In this document: positions 52,845 through 62,651 of the stretch, one piece after another | How positions within the stretch are numbered: the first letter of the stretch is position 1 | Layout of the letters: each line of letters starts with the position of its first letter | Assembly (NCBI GenBank): GCA_023055355.1 | Contig: JALJCS010000034.1 | Location: forward strand, 2,432,001 to 2,496,000 | Direction of reading: 5' to 3' | Source: Agelaius tricolor | Taxonomy: Eukaryota > Chordata > Aves > Passeriformes > Icteridae | DNA length: 64,000 nt | Notes under the pieces: generated by a model | The model's input: only the letters and a program-made list of their open reading frames with translations | Told to the model about the DNA's origin: nothing | The model's database searches: none | Position numbers and translations under genes: made by a program

Positions 52845-53060
52845 CTAAAACCTGTCCCTAAGCACCACATTGACACATCTTCTAAATGCCTCCAGGAATG
52901 GTGGCTCCACTACTTCCCTGAGCAGCCTGTTCCAATGCTGCAACCCTTGAAATGAATAAGTTTTCCCCAATATCCCACCTAAACCTTCCCTGGCACAACT
53001 TGAGGCCTTTTCTCTTATCCTACCACTTCCCAGATGCAATTGTCTCCAATATAGATTACT
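52845..53060 (-). mobile_element. CR1 LINE, internal fragment of a different subfamily
   Basis: AACCTGTCCCTAAGCACCAC, TAAATGCCTCCAGGAATGGT, CCTGAGCAGCCTGTTCCAAT and ACTTGAGGCCTTTTCTCTTA are complements of the C-terminal part of CR1 ORF2. On the minus strand, HWNRLLREVVEPPFLEAF can still be read, the typical CR1 reverse-transcriptase C-terminal signature. The expected CR1 3' tail is missing at the left, where the older fragment abuts. Confidence 0.85.
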
Positions 53061-53474
53061 GAGCATTTAAAAGAATTATTTAAAGATTTTAATGGTAATG
53101 TATATGAAAACATGCTTTTGCCTTCAATTCACATCTTTTTAAATAGGCTAAACACCTAAGTCTCATCAGTACTAACTCCTTAAAATCTATATAAAGCTTC
53201 CTAAATCAAAGGAAAGTAGTGTCAATACATATAAAAAGAGGAAGGATGCATCCAAAAAAACCTATACCACCCTACTGCTTCTTCCCATCTTATTATCTCT
53301 TCAACCATTTTCATTTCTTAAAAAAAAAAATTACATTTCCTTGTTGCTGCATGTATCCCAAAGAATTCATCAGTTTATAAGTTGGCTTTACTCAAGATGA
53401 TGACACATGGTATTACAACCATGTTCAGCAAAGCTGAAGCTACCAAAGCTTAGTTCAAACCCAGACCAAGTAAC
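53061..53474. other. AT-rich spacer between CR1 and LTR
   Basis: It contains a poly-A run near 53319. Nothing else was recognised. Confidence 0.45.
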
Positions 53475-53480
53475 ACTGAT
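53475..53480 (+). repeat. Left target-site duplication of the LTR
   Basis: ACTGAT immediately before the LTR is repeated exactly after its right end at 53865-53870. Confidence 0.8.
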
Positions 53481-53864
53481 TGTGACGGTGGTCTCAGGGT
53501 CTTAGGATGAGGGAAGAGACAAGGATCCGACTCCATGTTTCAGAAGGCTTGATTTATTATTTTATGATATATATTACATTAAAACTATACTAAAGAACAG
53601 AAGAACAAGTTCTCATCAGAAGGCTGGCTAAGAATGGAAAAGAAAGAATCAACAAAGGTCTGTGGCTCAGACAGAGAGAGAGAGCCAGCTCTGCCGTGAT
53701 TGGCCATTAATTCCCAACATCCACACGAGACCAATCCCAGATGCACCTGTTGCATTCCACAGCAGCAGATAACCATTCATTACATTTTGTTCCTGAGGCC
53801 TCTCAGCTTCTCAGAAGGGAAAAATCCTAAGGAAAGGATTTTTAATGAAAAGATGTCTGCGACA
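53481..53864 (-). mobile_element. Solo LTR of a passerine-type endogenous retrovirus
   Basis: The 384-base element begins TGTGACGGTGG and ends CTGCGACA on the plus strand, so the minus-strand LTR has the standard TG...CA ends. A 6-bp duplication (ACTGAT) flanks it, the size typical of alpha/beta-type retroviral integration. On the minus strand a CCAAT box lies near 53700 (GGCCAATC), and a canonical AATAAA is at 53553-53558, about 70 bases before the 3' end. From memory, the stretches around CCTTCTGAAACATGGAGTC and AGGCCTCTCAGCTTCT resemble a frequent songbird LTR family. No internal viral genes remain, so it is a solo LTR left by recombination. Confidence 0.88.
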
Positions 53865-53870
53865 ACTGAT
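53865..53870 (+). repeat. Right target-site duplication of the LTR
   Basis: ACTGAT directly follows the LTR and matches 53475-53480 exactly. Confidence 0.8.
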
Positions 53871-54719
53871 TAGTCACGAGACAATTAATCAGAAACTCCT
53901 CCTCAAACACAGAAAACCTCCTCAGTAAAAACTGACGATACACTCTATTTCTCTAAAGTGCCAAACAGGCTGATCTCACTGAATCCCATTATTATCTTAG
54001 GCTACACTGACATTAATCATCAAAATGTCCCATTACAGTTTAATTGTTTATTTAAGCTTTCTATGTATCTAGGACATATCCATAAAAATCAAAGGCTGTG
54101 TCAGCTAAAAGCAGTTCCACCAACTAATTTTGAAATGGTGGTGTGTTCCTAGCTATTTAAATGTTAATTTATTATTTTCTCCTTCTACTTCAGCTGTGTA
54201 GCACATCAATAAGCCTACATCATCCAAATGACTCCTCCAAAACAGCAGTACTGCTGCATCCCATGATCTCTGCTCCAATGAAACCAAACCACCTGTGGTG
54301 GGTAGGATATAGAGCTTGTCACTCACATGCCATACTGCACTGGTATCTGCAATGCACTTAACAGAAATAGAATTAATTGCAATTCTCTAAAGAGCTGATC
54401 CATTAGCACTCAAGTGTAAGGCTGTGAGAAAAAAAGGAGACATCAGGGCTAATGCTCAGGCATATCTTCCCTCATGGGAATACTTGAGAATGTTTTTATA
54501 TTAGGAAGGCTTTTATACCCTTCTGAAACAGTATATAGATATCCTTTTTTGTTTCAGGAGCTTTTGTGTTCCACTTTTGTTCTACTCTTATAAATATTGC
54601 CCTTAAGAAAAGGTCAATGGCAAAAGTCTACAGATACATTCAATAACAGGCAGCCATTTCCAACAGTGAGGGGAGCCAAAGTCTGAGAACTCAAGTAAGC
54701 CAAAAAGCCAGATGCATGC
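53871..54719. other. AT-rich stretch, no recognised elements
   Basis: Ordinary intron-like sequence. Nothing was recognised. Confidence 0.4.
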
Positions 54720-54905
54720 GATTAAAAAAACCCAAAACCACAACAAACCAGCACACACACAAAGACAGCAACCAAAATCCACACAAAATGAAAACAGTAC
54801 CAAAAAAACCCCACTAAAATATTAACACTAAATTAAAAAAAAAAGGCCAAGAAAATAGAAAAAACAAAAACACCCACAAGAGCACATAACCAAACTCTCC
54901 CAAAC
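54720..54905. repeat. A/C-rich low-complexity tract
   Basis: About 185 bases in which the plus strand is dominated by AAAACC, CACACA and CCAAAA units. It is the longest of the A/C-rich tracts in this window. The minus-strand open frame over 54603-54803 is a by-product of the skewed composition. Confidence 0.75.
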
Positions 54906-55126
54906 CAAGCAGTTGTTCTGATGTATAAAATCTGCCATTGTCTCCTTCTTGCTACAAAGGAAAATAGAACATTTAGATTTCAGCTACACATGGTTTCCCA
55001 CATCTTTCACTCCTGCTGAACTTCCATTAGATAGCTAGAAAAAGGCTCTAAGTATGCCAGTTTTTGATTAATCTAAATAACAAATTCCATGTCAAAAAGA
55101 GTATTTAACTTACCCTAAAAAGCTAC

Positions 55127-55151
55127 TTTGGCTAATAGGATATTAGCCAAA
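55127..55151. repeat. Perfect 11-bp inverted repeat with 3-base loop
   Basis: TTTGGCTAATA and TATTAGCCAAA are perfect reverse complements separated by GGA. The right arm runs into a short direct duplication of CCAA(A)TCCTTG ending near 55169. Confidence 0.9.
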
Positions 55152-55879
55152 TCCTTGCCAATCCTTGCCTGTGGCTAGTACTACTAAACTTCCACAAGCA
55201 GGCACATAATTGCAGATTTCAAAGCTTTCTAATGAGGAACTCCACTGTGGTGTACTAATGGGTGGAAATTATAATACAGAGTTAAATAAGATAAATTAAT
55301 AAAAATAAAACAATAGAAAGGTAAAGAGTTAAGAGGTTTTTTAGAAGTCACATCACAGAGTAATCAGAAGGACTGTTGTAGCATTAATTAACATCCTTTT
55401 AAAAAAATGTTTACAAAGTCCTTGGCCAATTGCTTGCAACAACTGCACTGCAAAGGCATAAAAGGCAAATATCTTCTATTAATAGATGCCCAGGTACAAC
55501 AATGTGTATGGTGCCAGCATCAAAGCATGACACAAGCTGATAAGTGAAGGCAGAGCTAAAAGCTCTCAATATCCCCACCCAGTTCAAATATTAAATGAAA
55601 TTCAGTGCTGGTAAGTGCAAACTGTACGCATCTGTCAAAGCACAGCCACTTTTATAACACTGCACTTCAAATTAGCTCTCACCACTCACAAATAAGTTCA
55701 GGTGGCACTGTGGAAAACTCAGCTCAGCTCTCAGGGCTGGTCAGAAAAAGAATGGGAACAGTAAATAGTGTTCAGTGGAGACACTGAATGAGAGGGCACC
55801 ATTTTTCCCAAATGTGAGGGTAGGATAGCACTACAGCCTTTCTTATAAATCAGAGGTATTCAGCTTCTTTGGGAAAAAT

Positions 55880-56700
55880 GAAAATCTCATCTCAGAGCGA
55901 GAGATGGGTAAAAAACCTGGCCTTTTTCTTCTTGGCACAGCCAGATGCCTGAAGCATGGCTGCTCTTCACTGCTGAGCTCCTCTGTTTGATAATATCCCC
56001 ATGCTGGGGCCGAGACAACTCAAGGAGGTGATCCTTCATCCCTACAGCACCCAGACCATGGCTTCTGTGATACAGCTGGGCCCTTGAGAGGAGTAAAACA
56101 ATCTCTCCCTGAGGCCCCTTCCAGCAGCCATAAAGCACATGCTGTGTCAACCCCTCTCAGGAAAGGATATGGACAGAACAAAACAACCCTTGATGCTTCA
56201 GCTCCTGAAGGGGCAGAGGTATGGCAGGCTGGACCCCGTGGCCCTTGAGACCAGCCTGCTCTCAGACCTGGCAGCCACTGCAGTGCAAGCACTGGAGCTA
56301 GTGAGGATCACTGATGCAATTTAAAGAGCAGCACCCTGAAATGCACGTGTATGTATGTGCTCAGCCCCTCTCCCACTCGTGCTAAACACAGCCTACAATA
56401 ACGAGTACATGGTGGGGAAAGCAGCCCAGCCCGCAGATCTTGAAGGGCTCCACCCACAAGTTCCTCGGGCTGATGCCATCAATCACTTGGCAGCTGCAAG
56501 ATGTCTCTAGCTGGACTTAAGACTCCTTCGGCTTCCCTGCCTCGCTCATCAGCCGGCTCACGGAAGCCTAAACCAAAGTTAATCAGCAGCCCCTGGCTTC
56601 AAAATCCTACTTTTATTCTTGGCCTAAACCAAGTTTTGCCCGCACTGAATTACTTGAGTAGAGCGTTTTTCCTTAAGCTTAGTTAACATTAATGTAAGAT
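55880..56700. other. GC-richer, CpG-containing block of unknown origin
   Basis: Composition rises clearly above the flanks, with several CpGs, open frames on both strands (55887-56292 minus, 56139-56324 plus) and no splice structure I trust. It resembles in style a decayed LTR or other inserted element, but I matched no family. Both borders are approximate. Confidence 0.4.
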
Positions 56701-57113
56701 GTTCATTTGGCTGGTAACCTAAAACTATTAGGTGAGGAGATTGCTGCTGCCATCTACTGACAGCTTCCCTTATAAACAAAATTTAAAGCAACTTAAACCG
56801 AGGTTAGAGTCTAAAGTGAGACAAACTGGTGCAATAGAAAAGCCCAGCATGCACGGACTGGCAGCCAGACCACACTCTCCATACAACAGAATAATGAAAC
56901 ATGAATAATACTTCATACCAGGCAAAGATCACTCTCAGTGAAGGAAGAGTTTAGCAACAGTATCTTAACAAACTACTTTACTGCCTGAAACAGAAGAAAC
57001 CTGATGCAAGCCATAAGTTTTTGAGGTGCTTAATTTTCTTAATAAAGTGTGGGGGCTACTTTCTTTGATTACTAATTACTCAGCCATAAAGAAATGCCAA
57101 GATCAATCTCTAC

Positions 57114-57277
57114 CTCTTTGACAGCATATTCTCTTCGAGTAATATTGCAGTTCAGATTAACATAATCAAAAGGACCAGTTCTGTGCTGGGTTTGACACAG
57201 TTTTGTTTTCCTAAGAGGTCCTTCACTGGCACGTATTGTGAAGCAACAAAGTTGCAGAGACCGAGAAGCTTTTTGAG
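57114..57277 (-). CDS. Internal coding exon (164 bp), unidentified minus-strand gene
   Basis: The segment starts after a T/G-rich tract ending GACTGTAG and ends at AAAGAG|GTAGAG. It is open over 54 codons, with ASRSLQLCCFTIRASEGPL near the start and GPFDYVNLNCNITRREYAVK near the end. It starts in phase 1 and ends in phase 0. The alternating hydrophobic and polar pattern suggests beta strands, and cysteines are frequent. The composition is much more protein-like than the surrounding AT-rich DNA, and the region contains CpG-bearing arginine codons (CGA, CGT, CGG). The frame runs on through the donor for 14 further codons to a TAG, so a terminal exon is possible but less likely. I do not recognise the family. 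Confidence 0.55.
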
Positions 57278-60200
57278 CTACAGTCAACACCAGCTTCAAA
57301 ACACAAAGCACAACATTTCCATTATTCCCTTCAGTGCAGCTTCATGGGCTGCAGCAGCAGCCATCTCTTAATGCAGCATGTACATACACTGGTATTCTCA
57401 GCCTTCCTCTATCCCTAGGTTTCTTTCATGTGTTAAAAGCTAATATTGACTAAGATAAATACCAGGTGTTGCACTTGCCATCTACTCAGCCATAGACTGT
57501 TCCACTACAGGACTTGTGCACAGCATTTCAAAGCCTCTCCTGCCTCCAATATAGCTGTGAGGTCTTCTCTAACCCAAACCAGATAGCTCTTAGAGTCCTC
57601 TCTAAAAACCACAGCTTGCATTTCAGGAACTGCCACCCAAGTCCTCCAAACCAGCACAGTATGGAAAGCTAATCAAGTTCTGATGCTGTACATTTCTCTC
57701 AAATAAAGAATGCACACTCATTCCCAGGACTCTCTGCAGTCATGTGAGAAGCTGTTCAACAAAAACATCTGACAGACCCCACACTCTGAGAAACACCACA
57801 GAGCAGCACAAAATCCACTAAGAGCCACTCAACTGAGACAGAGCCACATGGGGATGCTCAATAAAGTTTTGTTAAATACAGTTATCTAGACAATTATCTA
57901 GTGCAAAGGAGACTAATAATTGATTACCATCAATTATGTAACTGTAACACATACAATTCTATCTATTACACAATTATAATACAGCAATTGCTTCAACAAG
58001 CTTTTATAATTTAAACAGAGCTAATTCTATTAGATAACACTAATTCAGGGATTTGCTCAGTTTACAAGTTGACATTTATCACCCGAGGGGTTACAAATGC
58101 AGGTCAGGGATCACAGGACCCTATGATATTAGCCACTGGTACAGAACACAGACGAAAAACAAGAAAGCTGGAGAGTTTACACACCACAGACAGGCAAGCC
58201 TGCATCAAACTACACAAAAACCAATGAATATTAAATTAAAAAATACTATCGTTGTGAATTTCTGGCAGGCAGTACAGTAAAGATTATTTGTAAAGGCAGA
58301 ACTTTGGGTATGATAATGAGATTACATTTCTTATTAAGTGTTTTCTTTTGATACTTCCTTGCTGGTTTGACAGATCTATGAACATATTTGTTGTATGCTG
58401 GACACAACTCAGAATGAGAATTTTAAAGAAAAATTCAGGAAAGAACAAGAAGGGTACTGGAGACTGGGAAAAATCTTCACAGTAAAAACAAAGAGTTTAC
58501 AAAAGGAAGGACACAACAATCTGATGCAAAGGAAAGCATGATGGTCAAAAAAAAGATAAAAACTGAAGAAAATTGGTTTTGCAAGAGGTCTAATGGATAT
58601 AACCAAATGCCTTCTTTACCAAGAATAGGAGAAGGATATTTCAGTAAATGAAAATGCAAAATTAGATTATTCCAGTCCAAACTTCCGGGTGATACAGGGT
58701 GGGAAAGAGTTGTCTATCTTAAAAAGAATCTGTAAAACACAAAGATAGCCAGAACACAAATACTTATAAACACATCCCTGTTGAAAGCAATGCTAAAAAT
58801 TATATGAGCTACAGGAAGAGAACTGATGTTTGCTTCAGCCATCAAAAGCAATGGGAGAAAGAATTTGACATAAAAGATTAAGCAGCTGTTTGATGCTCAC
58901 TGAAATTGAATTCATGGCTAAATGCACAGGAAGAGGTCTTTGAAAGGCAAGATGAAAGTGCACTTTGGAGAAACAGGTACTGAGGCAAGTCTAGATGCAA
59001 CTTAGCACTGAAGAATATCCAGTTTAAAGTCACATTTTTCTCATATATGCTTTGACTGTAGGTACAGCACCGCATTAATCCCTCAAAAGAATAAAATCAA
59101 TGGAAGAAGATGAAAATGTCTGTTGCTTCCAACACCAGCTCACCCTCTGACCGAGGCTCCTTTCTCCCCCAGTCAGTCACATGAGCAAGAGATGCTTCTT
59201 AGCCCTCATTTAGAAGAGTTTATTCAGTGATTAATAAAAGCCTGTTCTGTAGAGTGCAAGGAACAGCAACAGGCCCAGGGAGGATTCTGGGATGGAAATG
59301 CAACTGGAGGACGCTGTAAACAGAGCAATACTTCAGATATCAAACCAAGTAGTGGGCACAGCTGAGGAAGCAGGCAGGTCAAGGACAAACAGACACAAAA
59401 GAGGAAGGGGTAGAGCCTGCTTACACCATGAAAAAACTAAAGGAAAGGAAGGCATGGAACAAATTAAGCAAGAGGTGAAAGCAGACACAGAGGAAAACCA
59501 GGAGATAGAACAGATTATCTGAGAACACATTACAAGAAATGTCTGACTCCAACAGCAGTGGAAGGGAAGAACAGGCTTTAACTGTGTGCAGAAAAAGTCA
59601 GTCCTATCTGGAGCAGGGAAGAAGCAGCAGCAAGAAAATGGAGGTAATCAAATGGCAAAAGGGCAGTAGGGCTTGCCTGGATCCTGTCAAGAAGGGAAAT
59701 AAGAGATGTAAAGTCATATAGTTCATAGTAAAGACAGAAGCAACTGATGATTCTTACTCCTCAATGGTTATAAATTGCATTTTCAAGTACTGTTGGAAAG
59801 CAGACTGCAGCAACAGTCAGCATCCAGACCTTTCTGATCCTGCACAGACCCCTGGGAACCAAATCCCAGTGTGCCCTTGCTACCCCAAGGAGAGGTGGGC
59901 TTCTGCTGACACAGGGCTTTGCACTGGCATTATATATATGTATGATGCTCAGCAGCATTCTAGGGCTAGAGTTTACAGCATTTTTTTAAGAGGAGCTGTT
60001 AAGAGCTTTTTCTGTGCCTAATAAAATTAATCAGCGAGTCGTTTTAAATATTGATACTTCATTAAACTAGTGGAAAGCTAAACAACCTCCCGTGAACACA
60101 CACGTTGAAAATGAAAAATTCTGGGCATTTCCTTTTGTGTTCTGGCCTAAGAACAAGCACCAAGGCTGGCCTGACCAGGCAGGCTCTGCCACAGAGCTGA

Positions 60201-60749
60201 ACCCCACTGGCATTGGGCAGGCCCAGCCACAGCTTTGGCTCCAAACTGCTGAGCCCAGCCCGGGGCACGTGGCTATCTGTAAGCCCTGGGCAAGATATTA
60301 ACTCTTTTAGTAGACAAATAAGACTCAACACAAAACTTCAATCTTTTCTTAGGTGAGAGAAAAGGACAGAGCAAGAACATGTAGAAGAACAACATGAAAA
60401 CACTAAAGTCAGTGAAGAAAAAGTCCCAAATAAGAAAGATTTAAAGAGATGCCTCAATTCTAAGCCAGAATCCTCTTAGAAAGCTATAAAAAATACATAA
60501 TTAATACATCAGACTTGTACTTTTATGAAAGATGAAGCATTCAAATTATAAATATGAACCAAAGTATCTATGCTAAAGCAAAAAGATATTAAAGTATCTG
60601 TGATCCCATTAGAAGTTTGAACACAGAGAGAGAGTGATCAAGACCCTTTACCCTAAGGAAAGAAAAAAACCTCTTTTTCCAGAGATAATGATCTCAGAGA
60701 TAAATAAAAAAAACCTTTACTTTTAAACAGCTTATCCTTAAAATAATAC
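57278..60749. other. Putative intron, no certain element
   Basis: At least one exon taking phase 0 to phase 1 is expected between 57277 and 61606, if the flanking exons belong to one transcript with the acceptor chosen here. I could not find a convincing one. A GC-richer patch at about 60120-60290 is unclassified. Confidence 0.4.
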
Positions 60750-60775
60750 CCCATAAACACAGCCCATAAACACAG
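60750..60775 (+). repeat. 13-bp tandem duplication
   Basis: Two perfect adjacent copies of CCCATAAACACAG. Confidence 0.9.
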
Positions 60776-61131
60776 CTATTTAAAAAAGCTGTAAAAAATA
60801 AGAGAAGCTTCACAATTGCAAGATTTCTGGGCAGCTGCTATTCATAAAAATTAAAAGCTACAAAAAAACTGTTTTCTTACAGAGAAGTCTCCCTAAATTG
60901 ACAAGAGAGACTCCTCTCCCTAAGTAAACTAAAAAAAGACTATTCTAAAAGTAATCAACTAACTAAATTATTTCTAGACATTGTTAATAATAAAAAAAAA
61001 GCTATAGGGGAAAAAGAGAAGTACTATGAAAATTTTATTCCAATTCTTATCATTCTTTTAATTTCTATTAATAAAGTTTTCCTTAGACCCTTCTCAAGTT
61101 TAGAACATCTAGAACATCCCATGAGGGACTA

Positions 61132-61183
61132 AATATATATATATGTATGTATATATATATGTATGTATATACACACACACACG
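61132..61183. repeat. Compound microsatellite (TA)n-(TGTA)n-(CA)n
   Basis: Alternating AT runs are interrupted twice by GTATGT, and the array ends in six CA units. It is a typical length-polymorphic compound array about 420 bases downstream of the 61606 donor. Confidence 0.92.
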
Positions 61184-61605
61184 TTGAGCCCACTTTGAGG
61201 ACACTTGGCCTTTCTCCTAATCCTATCTCACAGCAGAAAATTATTAAGTACATTCTACTAAGTGCACCAGCATTTAGCCAGCACTAAACACAACACATTA
61301 ATTAGTGCATTAATTAAAAAATCTCAAATTAGCAAACAAAAACAACCACAAATTCCAAAATGCCTTCACAGCATAACATAAGGGGGAGCAAAACTGGTTC
61401 TTTAAACAAAGACCAAAGGTAAGGAAGGGACTTTAAATGTGTAAGATTGTCTCAGTGACCTGAATGCAAGACTGCAGCAACGGGAAAATAATTCAACACA
61501 AATGCAGATTCAAAGCCTACATGGCAACATCTCTTCTCTCAACACAACCAAATTGAGCTCTTCACTACACACTGACTGATATTTAATGGCCATAGATTCA
61601 CTTAC

Positions 61606-61708
61606 CTGGTCCTCAGCTTGCAGAATGTGTTCATCACTAATATCATACATGTAGTTTATAGCCAGAGAAAACCCACTTGGAGCAGTGACATTCAATCCTG
61701 AAGCTATG
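61606..61708 (-). CDS. Internal coding exon, unidentified minus-strand gene
   Basis: This 103-base exon ends in a near-perfect donor, GACCAG|GTAAGTGA. It is open in the frame reading SGLNVTAPSGFSLAINYMYD and then ISDEHILQAEDQ, an amphipathic, beta-then-helix-like composition with one NVT glycosylation-type sequon that need not be used. With the acceptor AATGTAG at 61709 it begins in phase 2 and ends in phase 0, matching the exon at 62535-62588. An alternative acceptor, GCTTCAG, would start it at 61697 in phase 1. The acceptor pyrimidine tract is weak. The next downstream exon I trust (57277) starts in phase 1, so at least one exon must lie between them or this acceptor choice is wrong. The product is unknown. 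Confidence 0.5.
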
Positions 61709-62534
61709 CTACATTGTGCAGCAGCACTTAGTCAGTTGCTCCATCTTTAAACTGACACAGAGCATGCTCTAGAAAATTAAAATGACTGCTGAAAAATGGT
61801 TTACAATAAGTACATACTTAGCTAGAAGAGACACTTTTATTTCAAGATGCCCTGGAGAGATCACTGACTTACAGAATGCTGAACCACACACACACAGAAA
61901 CTTCATATTCTAACAGATCAGACAAGACTCTGCAGCTTAAACACATATAAAGCAATCTCATTCTGTAAGAATATTTTTATATGAAACTGGAGAGAAAAAT
62001 ACTAAAACTCTACAGCAATGAAATGGTGAAAATACATTGTGTATGCCTGCCTGATGCAGATAAGATTCTATGATACATTCACACATTTATATGGCAAAAC
62101 TCACATACAACTACGCCATGAAAACTCAAATATTTTCACAGATGCATTACAATTAAATTCATACACAAAATTCAGGAGTACGTCATTATTCTATTATTTC
62201 TACCTTCCATGGTGTTCTCTGATTATTGATTTATAAGTCAATCTGAAATCCTACTTTCAGGCTGTTTTTTCCAACTATTAGTAACACATTACACTGCAAT
62301 AAATGCTGCAACAACTTAATTTATGTTAAGCTTCCACATACATTACAGGAAAGTTTGTTTCTATTGACAGCATAACAATTCAGATTTGCTCTTTAAACTC
62401 GTCTACAAAATCTCAAGACCAACAATGCACTTGGTTTAACAAAATCTAATTCATTACAAGAGGAGTCTCAAAATATTCACCACCTTTTACATAATTCTCT
62501 CAGGAATTAGGTCTATTACAGCATTCTAATTTAC

Positions 62535-62588
62535 ATCTGTGCAGTTGAGTCCATGGATTCGCTCTGGCCAATATAAATCCCTTGAGGT
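62535..62588 (-). CDS. Internal coding exon, unidentified minus-strand gene
   Basis: On the minus strand a strong pyrimidine tract ending CCGCCCTAG is followed by 54 bases open in one frame, reading PQGIYIGQSESMDSTAQ, and then by a donor CAGAT|GTAAAT. The exon starts and ends in phase 2, and its last two bases (AT) join the first base (C) of the next candidate at 61708 to give an isoleucine codon without a stop. A weaker upstream acceptor at 62652 would extend the exon to 62651, but the added residues (FIPRPRP-like) are what a translated pyrimidine tract gives, so I prefer the short form. The protein family was not recognised. The donor is not ideal, since +5 is A. Confidence 0.5.
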
Positions 62589-62651
62589 CTAGGGCGGGGA
62601 ATGAAACAAGCATATGGATTTTCCACAGTATGAATGTGCCATACAAGTTTG

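Noticed and set aside
57505..57600. Minus-strand frame after a GTTTTTAG acceptor reading YLVWVREDLTAILEAGEAL
   Set aside because: It ends in a stop with no in-frame donor and cannot link to the neighbouring 57277 exon, so it is probably chance.
59110..59210. Minus-strand donor CAGAGG|GTGAGC with short open segment
   Set aside because: The acceptors upstream lack a pyrimidine tract and the phase does not fill the gap between the 61606 and 57277 exons.
59292..59522. Plus-strand 76-codon charged open frame
   Set aside because: The purine-rich composition explains the charge, and there is no heptad pattern or splice structure.
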